The position numbers and the translations under genes were made by a program. This document shows, piece by piece, positions 36,939-43,868 of a stretch of DNA of 64,000 bases (position 1 is its first letter; each line of letters opens with the position of its first letter). The DNA comes from UBA8337 sp963932545 (GTDB lineage: Bacteria; Pseudomonadota; Alphaproteobacteria; RS24): positions 1-64,000 of the forward strand of contig CAWVRH010000008.1 in the NCBI GenBank assembly GCA_963932545.1, read 5' to 3'. The notes beneath the pieces are model-generated. The model saw only the letters and a program-made list of their open reading frames with translations. It did no database searches and was not told the origin of the DNA.

Positions 36939-37391
36939 ATGTTGGATAAATTAAAGAATATGTTTGCCGAGCCGGTCGCTGCCAGTGCACCGCCGCTCTC
37001 CGATGCTTTGCATATTGCCGCCGCCGCCCTTTTGGTACGCGCCGCGCAAATCGATGGACGCATGGATGAAGGCGAAGAAAAGTTAATCGCGCGTTTGGTC
37101 GGGCCTCATTTTGGCTTAGACGACGCCGCAGCCGCCACCCTTATTACGGAAGCTAAAGCGGCAGCCGATGAAGCCAGCGATTTGTTTCAGTTCACCGTGC
37201 GCATTAACAATCACTTTGGCGAACCGCATAAAATCATGCTGCTAGAACTTTTGTGGCAGATTGTTTTGAGCGATGGTGTGGTCGATGATTTTGAGGCGAA
37301 CTTGCTTCGCCGCGTTGCAGGGCTTATACACATTACCGACCAACAGGCTGGCCAAGCGCGTAAAAACGCGCAAACCCAACTGAGTTCGTAA
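36939..37391 (+). CDS. TerB-like protein
   Basis: The 150-residue all-helical protein has the tellurite-resistance TerB / DjlA-N signature: ALLVRAAQIDGRMDEGEEKL, then LLWQIVLSDGVVDDFEANLLR. Both DG turns with acidic residues suggest metal binding. No tellurite gene cluster is nearby; TerB-like proteins of this type are common housekeeping genes in alphaproteobacteria. The gap before it (36845-36938) contains a small GCGGC-CCAT-GCCGC hairpin but no gene. Confidence 0.82.
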   Translation: MLDKLKNMFAEPVAASAPPLSDALHIAAAALLVRAAQIDGRMDEGEEKLIARLVGPHFGLDDAAAATLITEAKAAADEASDLFQFTVRINNHFGEPHKIMLLELLWQIVLSDGVVDDFEANLLRRVAGLIHITDQQAGQARKNAQTQLSS

Positions 37392-37419
37392 AGACCAAGA
37401 TTTATTCACAGGAAGTGTC

Positions 37420-37758
37420 ATGACTTATATCGTCACGGAAGATTGCATCAAATGTAAATATACCGACTGCGTCGAAGTATGCCCGGTCGATTGTTTTTAT
37501 GAGGGCGACAATATGCTCGTCATCCATCCTGACGAATGCATTGATTGCGGCGTGTGCGAACCCGAATGCCCGGCCGATGCCATTAAGGCCGACACCGAAT
37601 CGGGCCTTGAGAAATGGCTCGAAGTGAACACAAAATACGCCGACATCTGGCCGAACATCACCCTGCGCAAAGACGCGCCAAGCGACGCCGATGATTGGCT
37701 GAACAAACCGAATAAATTTGCCAATGAGTTTAGCGAAGCCCCCGGCGCTGGCGACTAA
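37420..37758 (+). CDS. fdxA: ferredoxin FdxA (7Fe type)
   Basis: The 112-residue protein has two cluster motifs: CIKCKYTDCVEVCPVDCF, with the interrupted pattern typical of a [3Fe-4S]/[4Fe-4S] ferredoxin, and CIDCGVCEPECPADAI. The tail runs to about residue 112 with ANEFSEAPGAGD, the usual FdxA C-terminus. FdxA followed by carD and rpoH is a familiar alphaproteobacterial order. A GGAAG lies ahead of the ATG. Confidence 0.95.
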   Translation: MTYIVTEDCIKCKYTDCVEVCPVDCFYEGDNMLVIHPDECIDCGVCEPECPADAIKADTESGLEKWLEVNTKYADIWPNITLRKDAPSDADDWLNKPNKFANEFSEAPGAGD

Positions 37759-37791
37759 ACCAGCCGAGCCATAGCCCCAAGCCCCAAGCTC

Positions 37792-37820
37792 TTGGAAACC
37801 TTGCGGTTTTGTGATATACT
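37792..37820 (+). promoter_or_regulatory. predicted carD promoter
   Basis: TTGGAA (37792-37797) and TATACT (37815-37820) are separated by exactly 17 bases, close to the sigma-70 consensus. Predicted transcription starts near 37827, about 60 bases before the carD ATG, and the RNA would run straight into the hairpin at 37844-37869. Confidence 0.55.
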
Positions 37821-37843
37821 CCTCCTTAGAAAATAAACGATAG

Positions 37844-37869
37844 AAAAGGCACCGTTTCGGGGCCTTTTT
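37844..37869 (+). terminator. intrinsic-terminator-like hairpin in the carD leader
   Basis: AAAAGGC (37844-37850) pairs with GCCTTTT (37862-37868). Inside, after one A/G mismatch, CCG pairs with CGG around a TTT loop. Five T residues close the structure. It could end fdxA transcripts, but it lies downstream of the predicted carD promoter and 16 bases before the carD start, so it could also act as an attenuator. Confidence 0.6.
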
Positions 37870-37885
37870 GCATTTGGAGACCACC

Positions 37886-38692
37886 ATGGCCACTGCTAAA
37901 AAACCTGCTGCAAAGAAACCAGCAGCCAAAAAACCTGCTGCTACAAAATCTACTGCCAAAAAACCAGCGGCCAAAAAGACCACCCCGAAGGCAGCCACCA
38001 AAGCGGCGCCTAAAGCCAAAGCTGTGCCGAAAGCTAAGACGGCACCCAAAGTAAGTGCAAAAAAGGCGGCTCCAAAAGCAAGCGCTAAAAAACCTGCTTC
38101 TCCTGTGAAGGCCAAAGCCGCGGCCAAAAAGAAACCAAGCAAGCCAGAGGCGCCACGTCGCTCAGCGCTCGGTTTCAAAGTAAATGAATTTGTTGTCTAT
38201 CCGGCTCATGGCGTCGGCCAGATTACCGAAATTGCTGTGCAAGATATCGCGGGCATGAGCTTGGATCTTTTTGTCGTTAGCTTCGACAAAGAAAAAATGG
38301 TCTTGCGCGTGCCGCTAGCCAAAGCCAAAGAAATTGGCATGCGTAAATTAGCCGATGCCAAAATAATGGAAGGCGCCATTAAAACCTTGAAGGGTCGCGC
38401 CCGTGTGAAACGCACGATGTGGAGCCGTCGGGCGCAAGAATATGAAGCGAAGATTAATTCTGGCGATTTGGTAGCGATTACCGAAGTGGTGCGCGACTTG
38501 TTCCGCAATGAAAATCAGCCCGAGCAATCTTATTCAGAGCGCCAGCTATACGAAAAAGCCATCGAACGCATGGCGCGCGAAGTGGCCACGGTCGAGAAGA
38601 CCACGGATGACGAAGCGATTATTAAGCTCGAAGGCATTCTGGCCAAAACCACCGGTGGCGCAAGACGCCAGCCAGGGGTCGACCCAGCTTAA
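37886..38692 (+). CDS. CarD/CdnL-type transcription regulator with histone-H1-like N-terminal tail
   Basis: From ATG 37886 (GGAG six bases upstream) the protein is 268 residues. Residues 1 to about 92 are almost only Lys, Ala and Pro (MATAKKPAAKKPAAKKPAAT and similar), like the tail of eukaryotic histone H1. The CarD domain follows: the RNA-polymerase-interacting part FKVNEFVVYPAHGVGQITEI to about residue 160, then a helical DNA-binding part with TMWSRRAQEYEAKINSGDLV. CarD/CdnL binds RNA polymerase beta and stabilises open promoter complexes at rRNA and growth genes. A usual CarD is about 165-170 residues, so the tail is a large addition. rpoH follows 76 bases on. Confidence 0.9.
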   Translation: MATAKKPAAKKPAAKKPAATKSTAKKPAAKKTTPKAATKAAPKAKAVPKAKTAPKVSAKKAAPKASAKKPASPVKAKAAAKKKPSKPEAPRRSALGFKVNEFVVYPAHGVGQITEIAVQDIAGMSLDLFVVSFDKEKMVLRVPLAKAKEIGMRKLADAKIMEGAIKTLKGRARVKRTMWSRRAQEYEAKINSGDLVAITEVVRDLFRNENQPEQSYSERQLYEKAIERMAREVATVEKTTDDEAIIKLEGILAKTTGGARRQPGVDPA

Positions 38693-38745
38693 AAGCGATT
38701 ATCCAAAAAATTAACTTTAGAGTGAACCAATTCAGCCGGCACTGC

Positions 38746-38765
38746 GTATCTTTATTAGGAGATAC
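38746..38765 (+). promoter_or_regulatory. hairpin sequestering the rpoH ribosome binding site (RNA-thermometer-like)
   Basis: GTATCTTT (38746-38753) pairs with GGAGATAC (38758-38765) around the four-base loop ATTA. This gives an uninterrupted 8-bp stem with two G-U wobbles exactly at the Shine-Dalgarno GG. The whole SD (GGAG, 38758-38761) is buried and the rpoH ATG begins three bases after the stem. The few, weak pairs are in the range expected for a stem that melts at raised temperature. Confidence 0.6.
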
Positions 38766-38768
38766 ATT

Positions 38769-39662
38769 ATGGCTCATTTGGATACACAAGAAACCGTTCA
38801 AGCTGGACGCAGATTCATCAAAAAGGCAATGAAGCTGCCGATGCTCGAATTAGAGCATGAGCAGCATTTGGCCCGAAGCTGGCGCGACAAAAGCGATGAA
38901 AACGCTTTGCACGAGCTGACGGCCGCGCATGTGCGTTTGGTGGTGGCGATTGCCGCGAAGTTTCGCAATTATGGCCTGCCGATGGGCGATTTGGTGCAAG
39001 AGGGCAACATTGGCCTGATGCAAGCCGCCAATCGCTTTGACCCGGATAGAGAAGTGCGTTTCTCGACCTATGCTGGATGGTGGATCCGCTCTGCCATTCA
39101 AGATTATGTGCTTCGCAATTGGTCGATCGTGCGCACCGGAACCACGGCAGCGCAAAAATCTTTATTCTTTAATATGCGTCGCCTGCGCGCGCGGATTAAC
39201 GACATCGGCGCCAATATGACCCATGAAAGCCGCACCTATGTCGCCAATGAATTGGGCGTGCGGATGGAAGATGTGTTGAACATGGAAGGCCGAATGGAAG
39301 GCAGCGATCGCTCCTTGAACGCGACCATTTCAGATCGGTCAGATGACGGTGGCGCGACCGAATGGCAAGAGCTGCTGGTCTGCGACCGCGACCTGCCAGA
39401 CACGGAAGTCTCGGACAAGCTGGACACCCAACAGCGCGCCAATTGGATTGGAGAGGCGATGGAAGATTTAAACGAGCGGGAAGCAACCATTATTCGCGCC
39501 CGCCGTCTCAGCGAAACCAAGGTTACTTTGGAAAGCTTGGGCCAAAAATTGGGTATTTCAAAAGAACGAGTACGCCAGATTGAGCATGAAGCGCTACAAA
39601 AATTGCGCGGCTCCCTGATTGCCAAAACCAATGGCGATCCCCATCACGCTGGGTTGATTTAA
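38769..39662 (+). CDS. rpoH: RNA polymerase sigma-32 factor (heat shock)
   Basis: The 297-residue protein is a group 3 sigma-70-family factor: region 2 with AAHVRLVVAIAAKFRNYGLP, GDLVQEGNIGLMQAANRFDP and FSTYAGWWIRSAIQDYVLRN; the RpoH box QKSLFFNMRRLRARI; and region 4 LESLGQKLGISKERVRQIEH. RpoH drives heat-shock and stress genes. It follows carD by 76 bases with no convincing promoter between, so probably shares its transcript. Its SD lies in a hairpin (see 38746-38765). Many alphaproteobacteria have two RpoH paralogues; which this is cannot be fixed by eye. Confidence 0.93.
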   Translation: MAHLDTQETVQAGRRFIKKAMKLPMLELEHEQHLARSWRDKSDENALHELTAAHVRLVVAIAAKFRNYGLPMGDLVQEGNIGLMQAANRFDPDREVRFSTYAGWWIRSAIQDYVLRNWSIVRTGTTAAQKSLFFNMRRLRARINDIGANMTHESRTYVANELGVRMEDVLNMEGRMEGSDRSLNATISDRSDDGGATEWQELLVCDRDLPDTEVSDKLDTQQRANWIGEAMEDLNEREATIIRARRLSETKVTLESLGQKLGISKERVRQIEHEALQKLRGSLIAKTNGDPHHAGLI

Positions 39663-39694
39663 CAGGTTTAAATCAACCCTATGGCTGCGAAAGC

Positions 39695-39723
39695 TTGTCG
39701 TGACGCTCTTGCGGGTCTAGTTT
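39695..39723 (+). promoter_or_regulatory. predicted tRNA-Arg promoter
   Basis: TTGTCG (39695-39700), a 17-base spacer and TAGTTT (39718-39723) end ten bases before the mature tRNA, a fitting distance for a stable-RNA promoter. The -10 match is only moderate. Confidence 0.4.
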
Positions 39724-39733
39724 GAAAAATGTG

Positions 39734-39810
39734 GATCCCGTAGCTCAGTCGGATAGAGCACCAGATTCCTAATCTGGGGGCCGGTAGTTCGAATCTACCC
39801 GGGATCACCA
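39734..39810 (+). tRNA. tRNA-Arg(CCU)
   Basis: A complete cloverleaf of 77 bases: acceptor GATCCCG pairs with CGGGATC; D arm GCTC-AGTCGGATA-GAGC; anticodon arm CCAGA-TTCCTAA-TCTGG with anticodon CCT (CCU, reading AGG); T arm GGTAG-TTCGAAT-CTACC; discriminator A and encoded CCA. No terminator is obvious in the 23 bases before the convergent beta-barrel gene. Confidence 0.95.
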
Positions 39811-39833
39811 TTTAATCTGCAGGCAGGCGTCGG

Positions 39834-40340
39834 CTAGAAACGATAAATCGTTCCAAAGCTAAAGCGGTCGGTTTCGGCCCCATCGAGATCCGTCTCGACA
39901 TACTCTAGGCGCAAGGAAGAATTATAATTCATCGTGAAATCCGCTCCAAAGCCATAAATAAAGCCACTTCTCTCTTCGTCATAAGCATCGCCACCGCCCA
40001 TAACTTTGCCGTCGCCGCGGGCTAGACCTAAGCGTAAAAAGGGTTCGAAGCCCTCGCCCGGAGAGCGCAAAACACCGGAGAGCGCCAAGACCGAGGCTTG
40101 GCTATCGCGCCCGTTGGTCTCCACATCCGCGATGGACGTATAGCTAAATTCGATTGCCAGAAGCGGGTCGAACTGGCCGCCTGCGAAAAATGTCAGCCCT
40201 TGGCTTTCGATGTCCGCATCTTTGTCTTCGTAAGACGTCAAGCCGGCGCTTAGTCCAATATAATTTTGAGCCAAAGCAGGGGGGCTCGAAATAGCGACAA
40301 GCGCTGCAACGAATACGGTAGCTAACAAAAACTTCTTCAC
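39834..40340 (-). CDS. outer-membrane beta-barrel protein
   Basis: The 168-residue product starts at GTG (40338-40340), fixed by AGGAG seven bases upstream. It has a signal peptide (MKKFLLATVFVAALVAISSP, cut after PALA), then alternating strands (NYIGLSAGLTSY, LTFFAGGQF, AIEFSYTSIADV, FEPFLRLGLARG, GFIYGFGADFTM, SSLRLEYVETD). It ends in YRF, the terminal aromatic signal recognised by BamA. It belongs to the OmpA/OmpW-like 8-strand porin-fold group; cargo or role unknown. Confidence 0.82.
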   Translation of the reverse strand: MKKFLLATVFVAALVAISSPPALAQNYIGLSAGLTSYEDKDADIESQGLTFFAGGQFDPLLAIEFSYTSIADVETNGRDSQASVLALSGVLRSPGEGFEPFLRLGLARGDGKVMGGGDAYDEERSGFIYGFGADFTMNYNSSLRLEYVETDLDGAETDRFSFGTIYRF

Positions 40341-40425
40341 GAGACTCTCCTAAACATGAATTACGAGACGATTTTGCGCTGATGCGGACAAAAAAGCCAC
40401 ATTGAATTTCACCCCCTCTCATCCG

Positions 40426-40454
40426 TTGGACACAAAGCCAGAGTGCTCTATATT
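40426..40454 (+). promoter_or_regulatory. predicted promoter for the FMN-oxidase-like gene
   Basis: TTGGAC (40426-40431), exactly 17 bases, then TATATT (40449-40454): a strong sigma-70 match. Transcription would start about 7 bases on, at or next to the ATG at 40462, predicting a leaderless mRNA. Confidence 0.5.
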
Positions 40455-40461
40455 AAAGGGC

Positions 40462-41091
40462 ATGAGTGACACGCAATTCGACCAAAAACCAAAACAACCC
40501 AAAAGCGGCGGCCCGCCCATTTTATCTTGCTATGATGATTTAGCGGCGTCTTGTGCCTATGGCTGGTCGATGTTGGAACGCGGCGTCAAAGACAGAAAAA
40601 GCCCCTTCCACACCCCAAGCGTTGCCACGATAACCGCAAGTGGCAGCCCAACCATACGCACCATCGTGCTACGGGGCTGCGACAGCCAAGCCAAACATTT
40701 ACGCTTTCACACGGATACACGCTCGGGGAAAATCGCTGAACTACAGGCCAACCCGCAAGGCGCCATGCATTTTTACGACGCGGGAACCAAAGTGCAACTG
40801 CGCTTGGGCGTGCGCCTAGAAATGCTGAGCGGCCCAGACTATGAAGCGGCTTGGGAAGCCACACGCCCCATGAGCCGAGAATGTTACCAAGTGACCCAAG
40901 GCCCTGGCAGCCCCATCGGCACGCCGCTTGATGTCGCTTTTGACGCCGAGGCAACACAAGACGGAGAGGCCCATTTTGTGCCCGTCCGCGCCCATGTCGA
41001 AACCATGGAATGGCTATATTTGGCGGCGCGTGGCCACCGCCGGGCTCTGTTTGACTTCACACAAGACACAATGGATTGGCTGGTTCCCTAG
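40462..41091 (+). CDS. pyridoxamine 5'-phosphate oxidase-like FMN-binding protein
   Basis: The 209-residue protein has the PNPOx-like split-barrel flavin fold: FHTPSVATITASGSPTIRTI, LRFHTDTRSGKIAELQANPQ, GAMHFYDAGTKVQLRLGVRL. It ends with DWLVP, the PNPOx-family C-terminal signature. It resembles the Alr4036-type group, whose substrates are mostly unknown, more than true PdxH. The ATG at 40462 follows a good promoter so closely that no ribosome binding site fits. Confidence 0.82.
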   Translation: MSDTQFDQKPKQPKSGGPPILSCYDDLAASCAYGWSMLERGVKDRKSPFHTPSVATITASGSPTIRTIVLRGCDSQAKHLRFHTDTRSGKIAELQANPQGAMHFYDAGTKVQLRLGVRLEMLSGPDYEAAWEATRPMSRECYQVTQGPGSPIGTPLDVAFDAEATQDGEAHFVPVRAHVETMEWLYLAARGHRRALFDFTQDTMDWLVP

Positions 41092-41140
41092 CCCCTTAAT
41101 TTGCAATAGCCCCCGGCTTGGCCTTGCGACAGCATGGCGC

Positions 41141-41169
41141 TTGGCAGGCATCAACAAACGCCCTATATG
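41141..41169 (+). promoter_or_regulatory. predicted cytochrome c gene promoter
   Basis: TTGGCA (41141-41146), 17 bases, then TATATG (41164-41169). The predicted transcript begins near 41176 and carries the AGGAG at about 41185, which serves the ATG at 41197. Confidence 0.5.
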
Positions 41170-41196
41170 ATTTTCATGCATCAAAGGAGATATCAA

Positions 41197-41574
41197 ATGC
41201 GCGCCCTTTTATTGACCCTTATTACTGTCACCTTTCTAAGTTCTAACGCCCAAGCTGGCGATGCCGCGAAAGGGGAAAAGACCTATCGCAAATGTGCGTC
41301 TTGCCACATGGTAGGCCCGAAGGCCAAAAACCGCGTCGGCCCCCAGTTGAACGGCATTATTGGCCGAGAGATTGGCTCCATCAGCGGCTATAAATATTCC
41401 AAAGGCATGATCGCTTATGCGGCCGAGCAAAAGGTTTGGACGGAAGAAAACCTAGCGGCCTATTTAACCGCCCCGCGTAAAGTTGTGAAAGGTACGCGCA
41501 TGTCGTTTGCCGGCCTCCGCAAAGAAACCGACCGCGACAACATCATCGCTTATTTGAAAAAAGCCGCAAACTAA
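41197..41574 (+). CDS. c-type cytochrome (class I, c2-like)
   Basis: The 125-residue precursor has a signal peptide (MRALLLTLITVTFLSSNAQA), the haem-binding CASCH motif, the family segment GPQLNGIIGREIGSISGYKY, a methionine-ligand candidate in TRMSFAG, and the C-terminal helix DNIIAYLKKAA. It is a mono-haem periplasmic electron carrier of the cytochrome c2/c552 group. AGGAG seven bases ahead fixes the start. A strong terminator follows. Confidence 0.93.
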   Translation: MRALLLTLITVTFLSSNAQAGDAAKGEKTYRKCASCHMVGPKAKNRVGPQLNGIIGREIGSISGYKYSKGMIAYAAEQKVWTEENLAAYLTAPRKVVKGTRMSFAGLRKETDRDNIIAYLKKAAN

Positions 41575-41597
41575 AGCGCTTCTTTCTTAGAATAAAT

Positions 41598-41628
41598 AGG
41601 GGCCGCTTCGTTGGAAGCGGCCCTTTTT
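41598..41628 (+). terminator. strong intrinsic terminator after the cytochrome gene
   Basis: GGGCCGCTTC (41600-41609) and GAAGCGGCCC (41614-41623) form a perfect 10-bp stem with loop GTTG, followed by five T. On the minus strand the same hairpin is followed by TATTTATT, so it may also serve the convergent thiolase gene. Confidence 0.9.
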
Positions 41629-41663
41629 GTATTTACGATTGCTTTGCTCTGGCTTTACGGAGC

Positions 41664-42830
41664 TTATTTTACGCGTTCCAAAATCGACAGATAATTGGCA
41701 ACGGCGGCGCCGCCCATATTAAAAATGCCAGCCAATTTAGCGTCTTTGACTTGCATCTCATCCGCTTCATTCATCAATTGGCGCGCGGCCATAACGTGCA
41801 TGGAAACGCCTGTGGCGCCAACCGGATGACCCTTGGCTTTAAGACCGCCCGACGGATTAACCGGCAATTTACCATCTTTATAAACCGTGCCATCGGCGAG
41901 AACTTCGGCGCCTTTGCCGGGCTCAGCCAGCCCCATGGCTTCATATTGAATAAGCTCGGCAATGGTGAAGCAATCATGCGTCTCTACCAAAGACAAATCA
42001 TTCAACCCCACGCCCGCTTCTTTTAGCCCTTTGATCCAAGCTGTTTTGGGACCGTCAAAGGCGGTGACGTCGCGCTTGCTCATCGGCAAGAAATCATTGG
42101 CTTGGGTGCGAGCCCGAAACGCGATGGCTTTATCATGGCTTTGCGCGGTTTCTTCGTCCGTCAAAATAATAGCCGCTGCGCCATCGGAAATCATCGAGCA
42201 ATCGGTGCGCTTCAAAGGACCCGCAACGATTGGATTTTTGTCGCTCTCGGCGCGACAGAAATCAAAACCGAAATCTTTTTGCATATGTGCCAGTGGGTTC
42301 ACGGAACCATTTTTATGGTTTTTCGCCGCGATATGCGCCAAAGCATCGCTTTGATCGCCATATTTTTGGAAATATTTTCCAGCCACGACGCCAAAAATAC
42401 CCGGGAAAGTAAGCCCTTGGTCGCCTTCTTCTGGCATGTAGCTGGCGCGCGATAGGCAACGCCCTACATCGGCGCTCGACAGATGGGTCATTTTCTCAAC
42501 GCCAATCGCAAGCACGCGGCGTGCGCGTCCGGCCTCAATGGCGTTGGCCGCCTGAAACACAGCCGCCGAACCAGACCCGCAAGCATTCTCAACCCGCGTG
42601 GAGGGCGTAAAGCGAAACGCATCTGAAACTTGTAAAGCCAGCGACGAAATAAAGTCTTGTTCCGACATGCCCGCGTTAAAAGTCGCGACATAAATGGCAT
42701 CAATGTCTTCTGGCCCGACGCCTGCATCCGCCATGGCTTCATTGGCGGCCGCAACCAGCAAGTCTTCCAAACCTTGGTCTTCTAATTTTCCGAACTTCGT
42801 GTGGCCCCAGCCGACGATGCATACTGACAT
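41664..42830 (-). CDS. thiolase family protein (SCPx-type acetyl-CoA acetyltransferase)
   Basis: The 388-residue protein has the thiolase fold with the acylated cysteine in VENACGSGSAAVFQAANAIE, a mid-protein NPLAHMQKDF, HDCFTIAELIQYEAMGLAEP with catalytic His, and NPSGGLKAKGHPVGATGVSM. The DCFT and GHPVGATG pattern marks the SCP2/SCPx thiolase branch, which cleaves branched or steroid-type 3-ketoacyl-CoAs in animals and is broadly used in bacteria. It could serve with the acyl-CoA dehydrogenases in this window. Confidence 0.88.
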   Translation of the reverse strand: MSVCIVGWGHTKFGKLEDQGLEDLLVAAANEAMADAGVGPEDIDAIYVATFNAGMSEQDFISSLALQVSDAFRFTPSTRVENACGSGSAAVFQAANAIEAGRARRVLAIGVEKMTHLSSADVGRCLSRASYMPEEGDQGLTFPGIFGVVAGKYFQKYGDQSDALAHIAAKNHKNGSVNPLAHMQKDFGFDFCRAESDKNPIVAGPLKRTDCSMISDGAAAIILTDEETAQSHDKAIAFRARTQANDFLPMSKRDVTAFDGPKTAWIKGLKEAGVGLNDLSLVETHDCFTIAELIQYEAMGLAEPGKGAEVLADGTVYKDGKLPVNPSGGLKAKGHPVGATGVSMHVMAARQLMNEADEMQVKDAKLAGIFNMGGAAVANYLSILERVK

Positions 42831-42902
42831 GTGTTTCTCCTCAAATTAAGTTGCTGCAAATTGGCCGATGAGGGCCCTATTTGTCAAGCTTTCCGGGTTT
42901 GG

Positions 42903-43799
42903 CTAGACGCCCAGAAAGGCCAAAATATCGGGGCCAATTTCCAGCTCAAGCTGCGGCCCAATATCATGGCCCATACCCTCAACAGGGCGCCATATCGCGC
43001 CGGGCACATGCGCCACAAGGCTCTCTCCGCATATCGGCTCAATCAGCGTATCGGCCAGCCCATGAATAACCAGAAAAGGCAGGCTGATAGTTTTTAGGCG
43101 CTCTACCCGATTGCCATCCGTAATGGCGGCTGCCATTTGGCGAACAACGCCAGCCGGATGATAATTGCGGGAAATGATTTTCGTGGCCATAGCCCGCCGC
43201 TGCGGTTCTGGGGTTGGAAACCTAGGGCTCGAATGCTCCGCCAAACTTTGCGTCAAATAATCGATCAAAGCGGCTTCCCCTTCGGCGTCATCTGGCGGTG
43301 CCAATTCAGAGACGCCCGGCATTGGCAGCTCAGGGTCGCCCGAGGTAGACATCACACAAACGACTTTCTCTAGGCGCGCGCCATGCGTAAACGCCAAATG
43401 CTGCGCCACCATGCCTCCCAAAGACATACCAAAAATATTCGCCTTATCGATTGCCAAAGCATCCATCAGCCCAACCACATCGTCTGCCATATCGCCAATG
43501 CCATACGGCACGGGAAACGCAGCGCCCGCTTGCTGGTCTTCTAGCAGGCCCATAATATCCGGGATACCGGCGGCATCGAGTTTCTGGCTTTCGCCAACAT
43601 CGCGATTGTCGAAGATAATGACCTCGAGCCCTGCCTTGGTGAAATACTCAATAAAGGCGCTAGGCCATTGGATCATTTGGGTGCCCAAGCCTCGAATAAG
43701 AATTAGCGGCGCCGCGCCCGTATTGTGGTCTGGCAGAAACCTCTGCACACAAAGGCTGATGCCGTTCGCTTGCACGAGTGAGGGTTTATTTGTCGCCAT
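42903..43799 (-). CDS. alpha/beta hydrolase
   Basis: The 298-residue protein has oxyanion-region ILIRGLGTQMIQWP, the DNRDVGES strand-turn, nucleophile elbow GMSLGGMVAQ with its serine, an acid candidate in LVIHGLADTLI, and late histidine in VEGMGHDIGP. The layout is that of carboxylesterase-like or haloperoxidase-like hydrolases; substrate unknown. It lies between thiolase and, divergently, glpD. Confidence 0.85.
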   Translation of the reverse strand: MATNKPSLVQANGISLCVQRFLPDHNTGAAPLILIRGLGTQMIQWPSAFIEYFTKAGLEVIIFDNRDVGESQKLDAAGIPDIMGLLEDQQAGAAFPVPYGIGDMADDVVGLMDALAIDKANIFGMSLGGMVAQHLAFTHGARLEKVVCVMSTSGDPELPMPGVSELAPPDDAEGEAALIDYLTQSLAEHSSPRFPTPEPQRRAMATKIISRNYHPAGVVRQMAAAITDGNRVERLKTISLPFLVIHGLADTLIEPICGESLVAHVPGAIWRPVEGMGHDIGPQLELEIGPDILAFLGV

Positions 43800-43868
43800 G
43801 ATGCATCTCCCGTTTAATCTACTTTTAGTCTATACTTGGGTCTAACGCTCAAGCAAATGGAAGCTTTC

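Noticed and set aside
37402..38178. Long minus-strand frame of 258 codons rich in Ala, Phe, Leu and Gly opposite fdxA and carD
   Set aside because: It is the mirror of the Lys/Ala-rich carD tail and the ferredoxin gene; AAR/GCN codons read backwards give a spurious hydrophobic frame. No ribosome binding site or family match.
38693..38745. Heat-shock (sigma-32) promoter before rpoH
   Set aside because: No CTTGAA/CCCCAT-like pair at proper spacing; rpoH is more likely read from the carD promoter.
39734..39810. tRNA-Arg 3' end as a prophage attachment site
   Set aside because: No integrase and no repeated tRNA fragment within the window.
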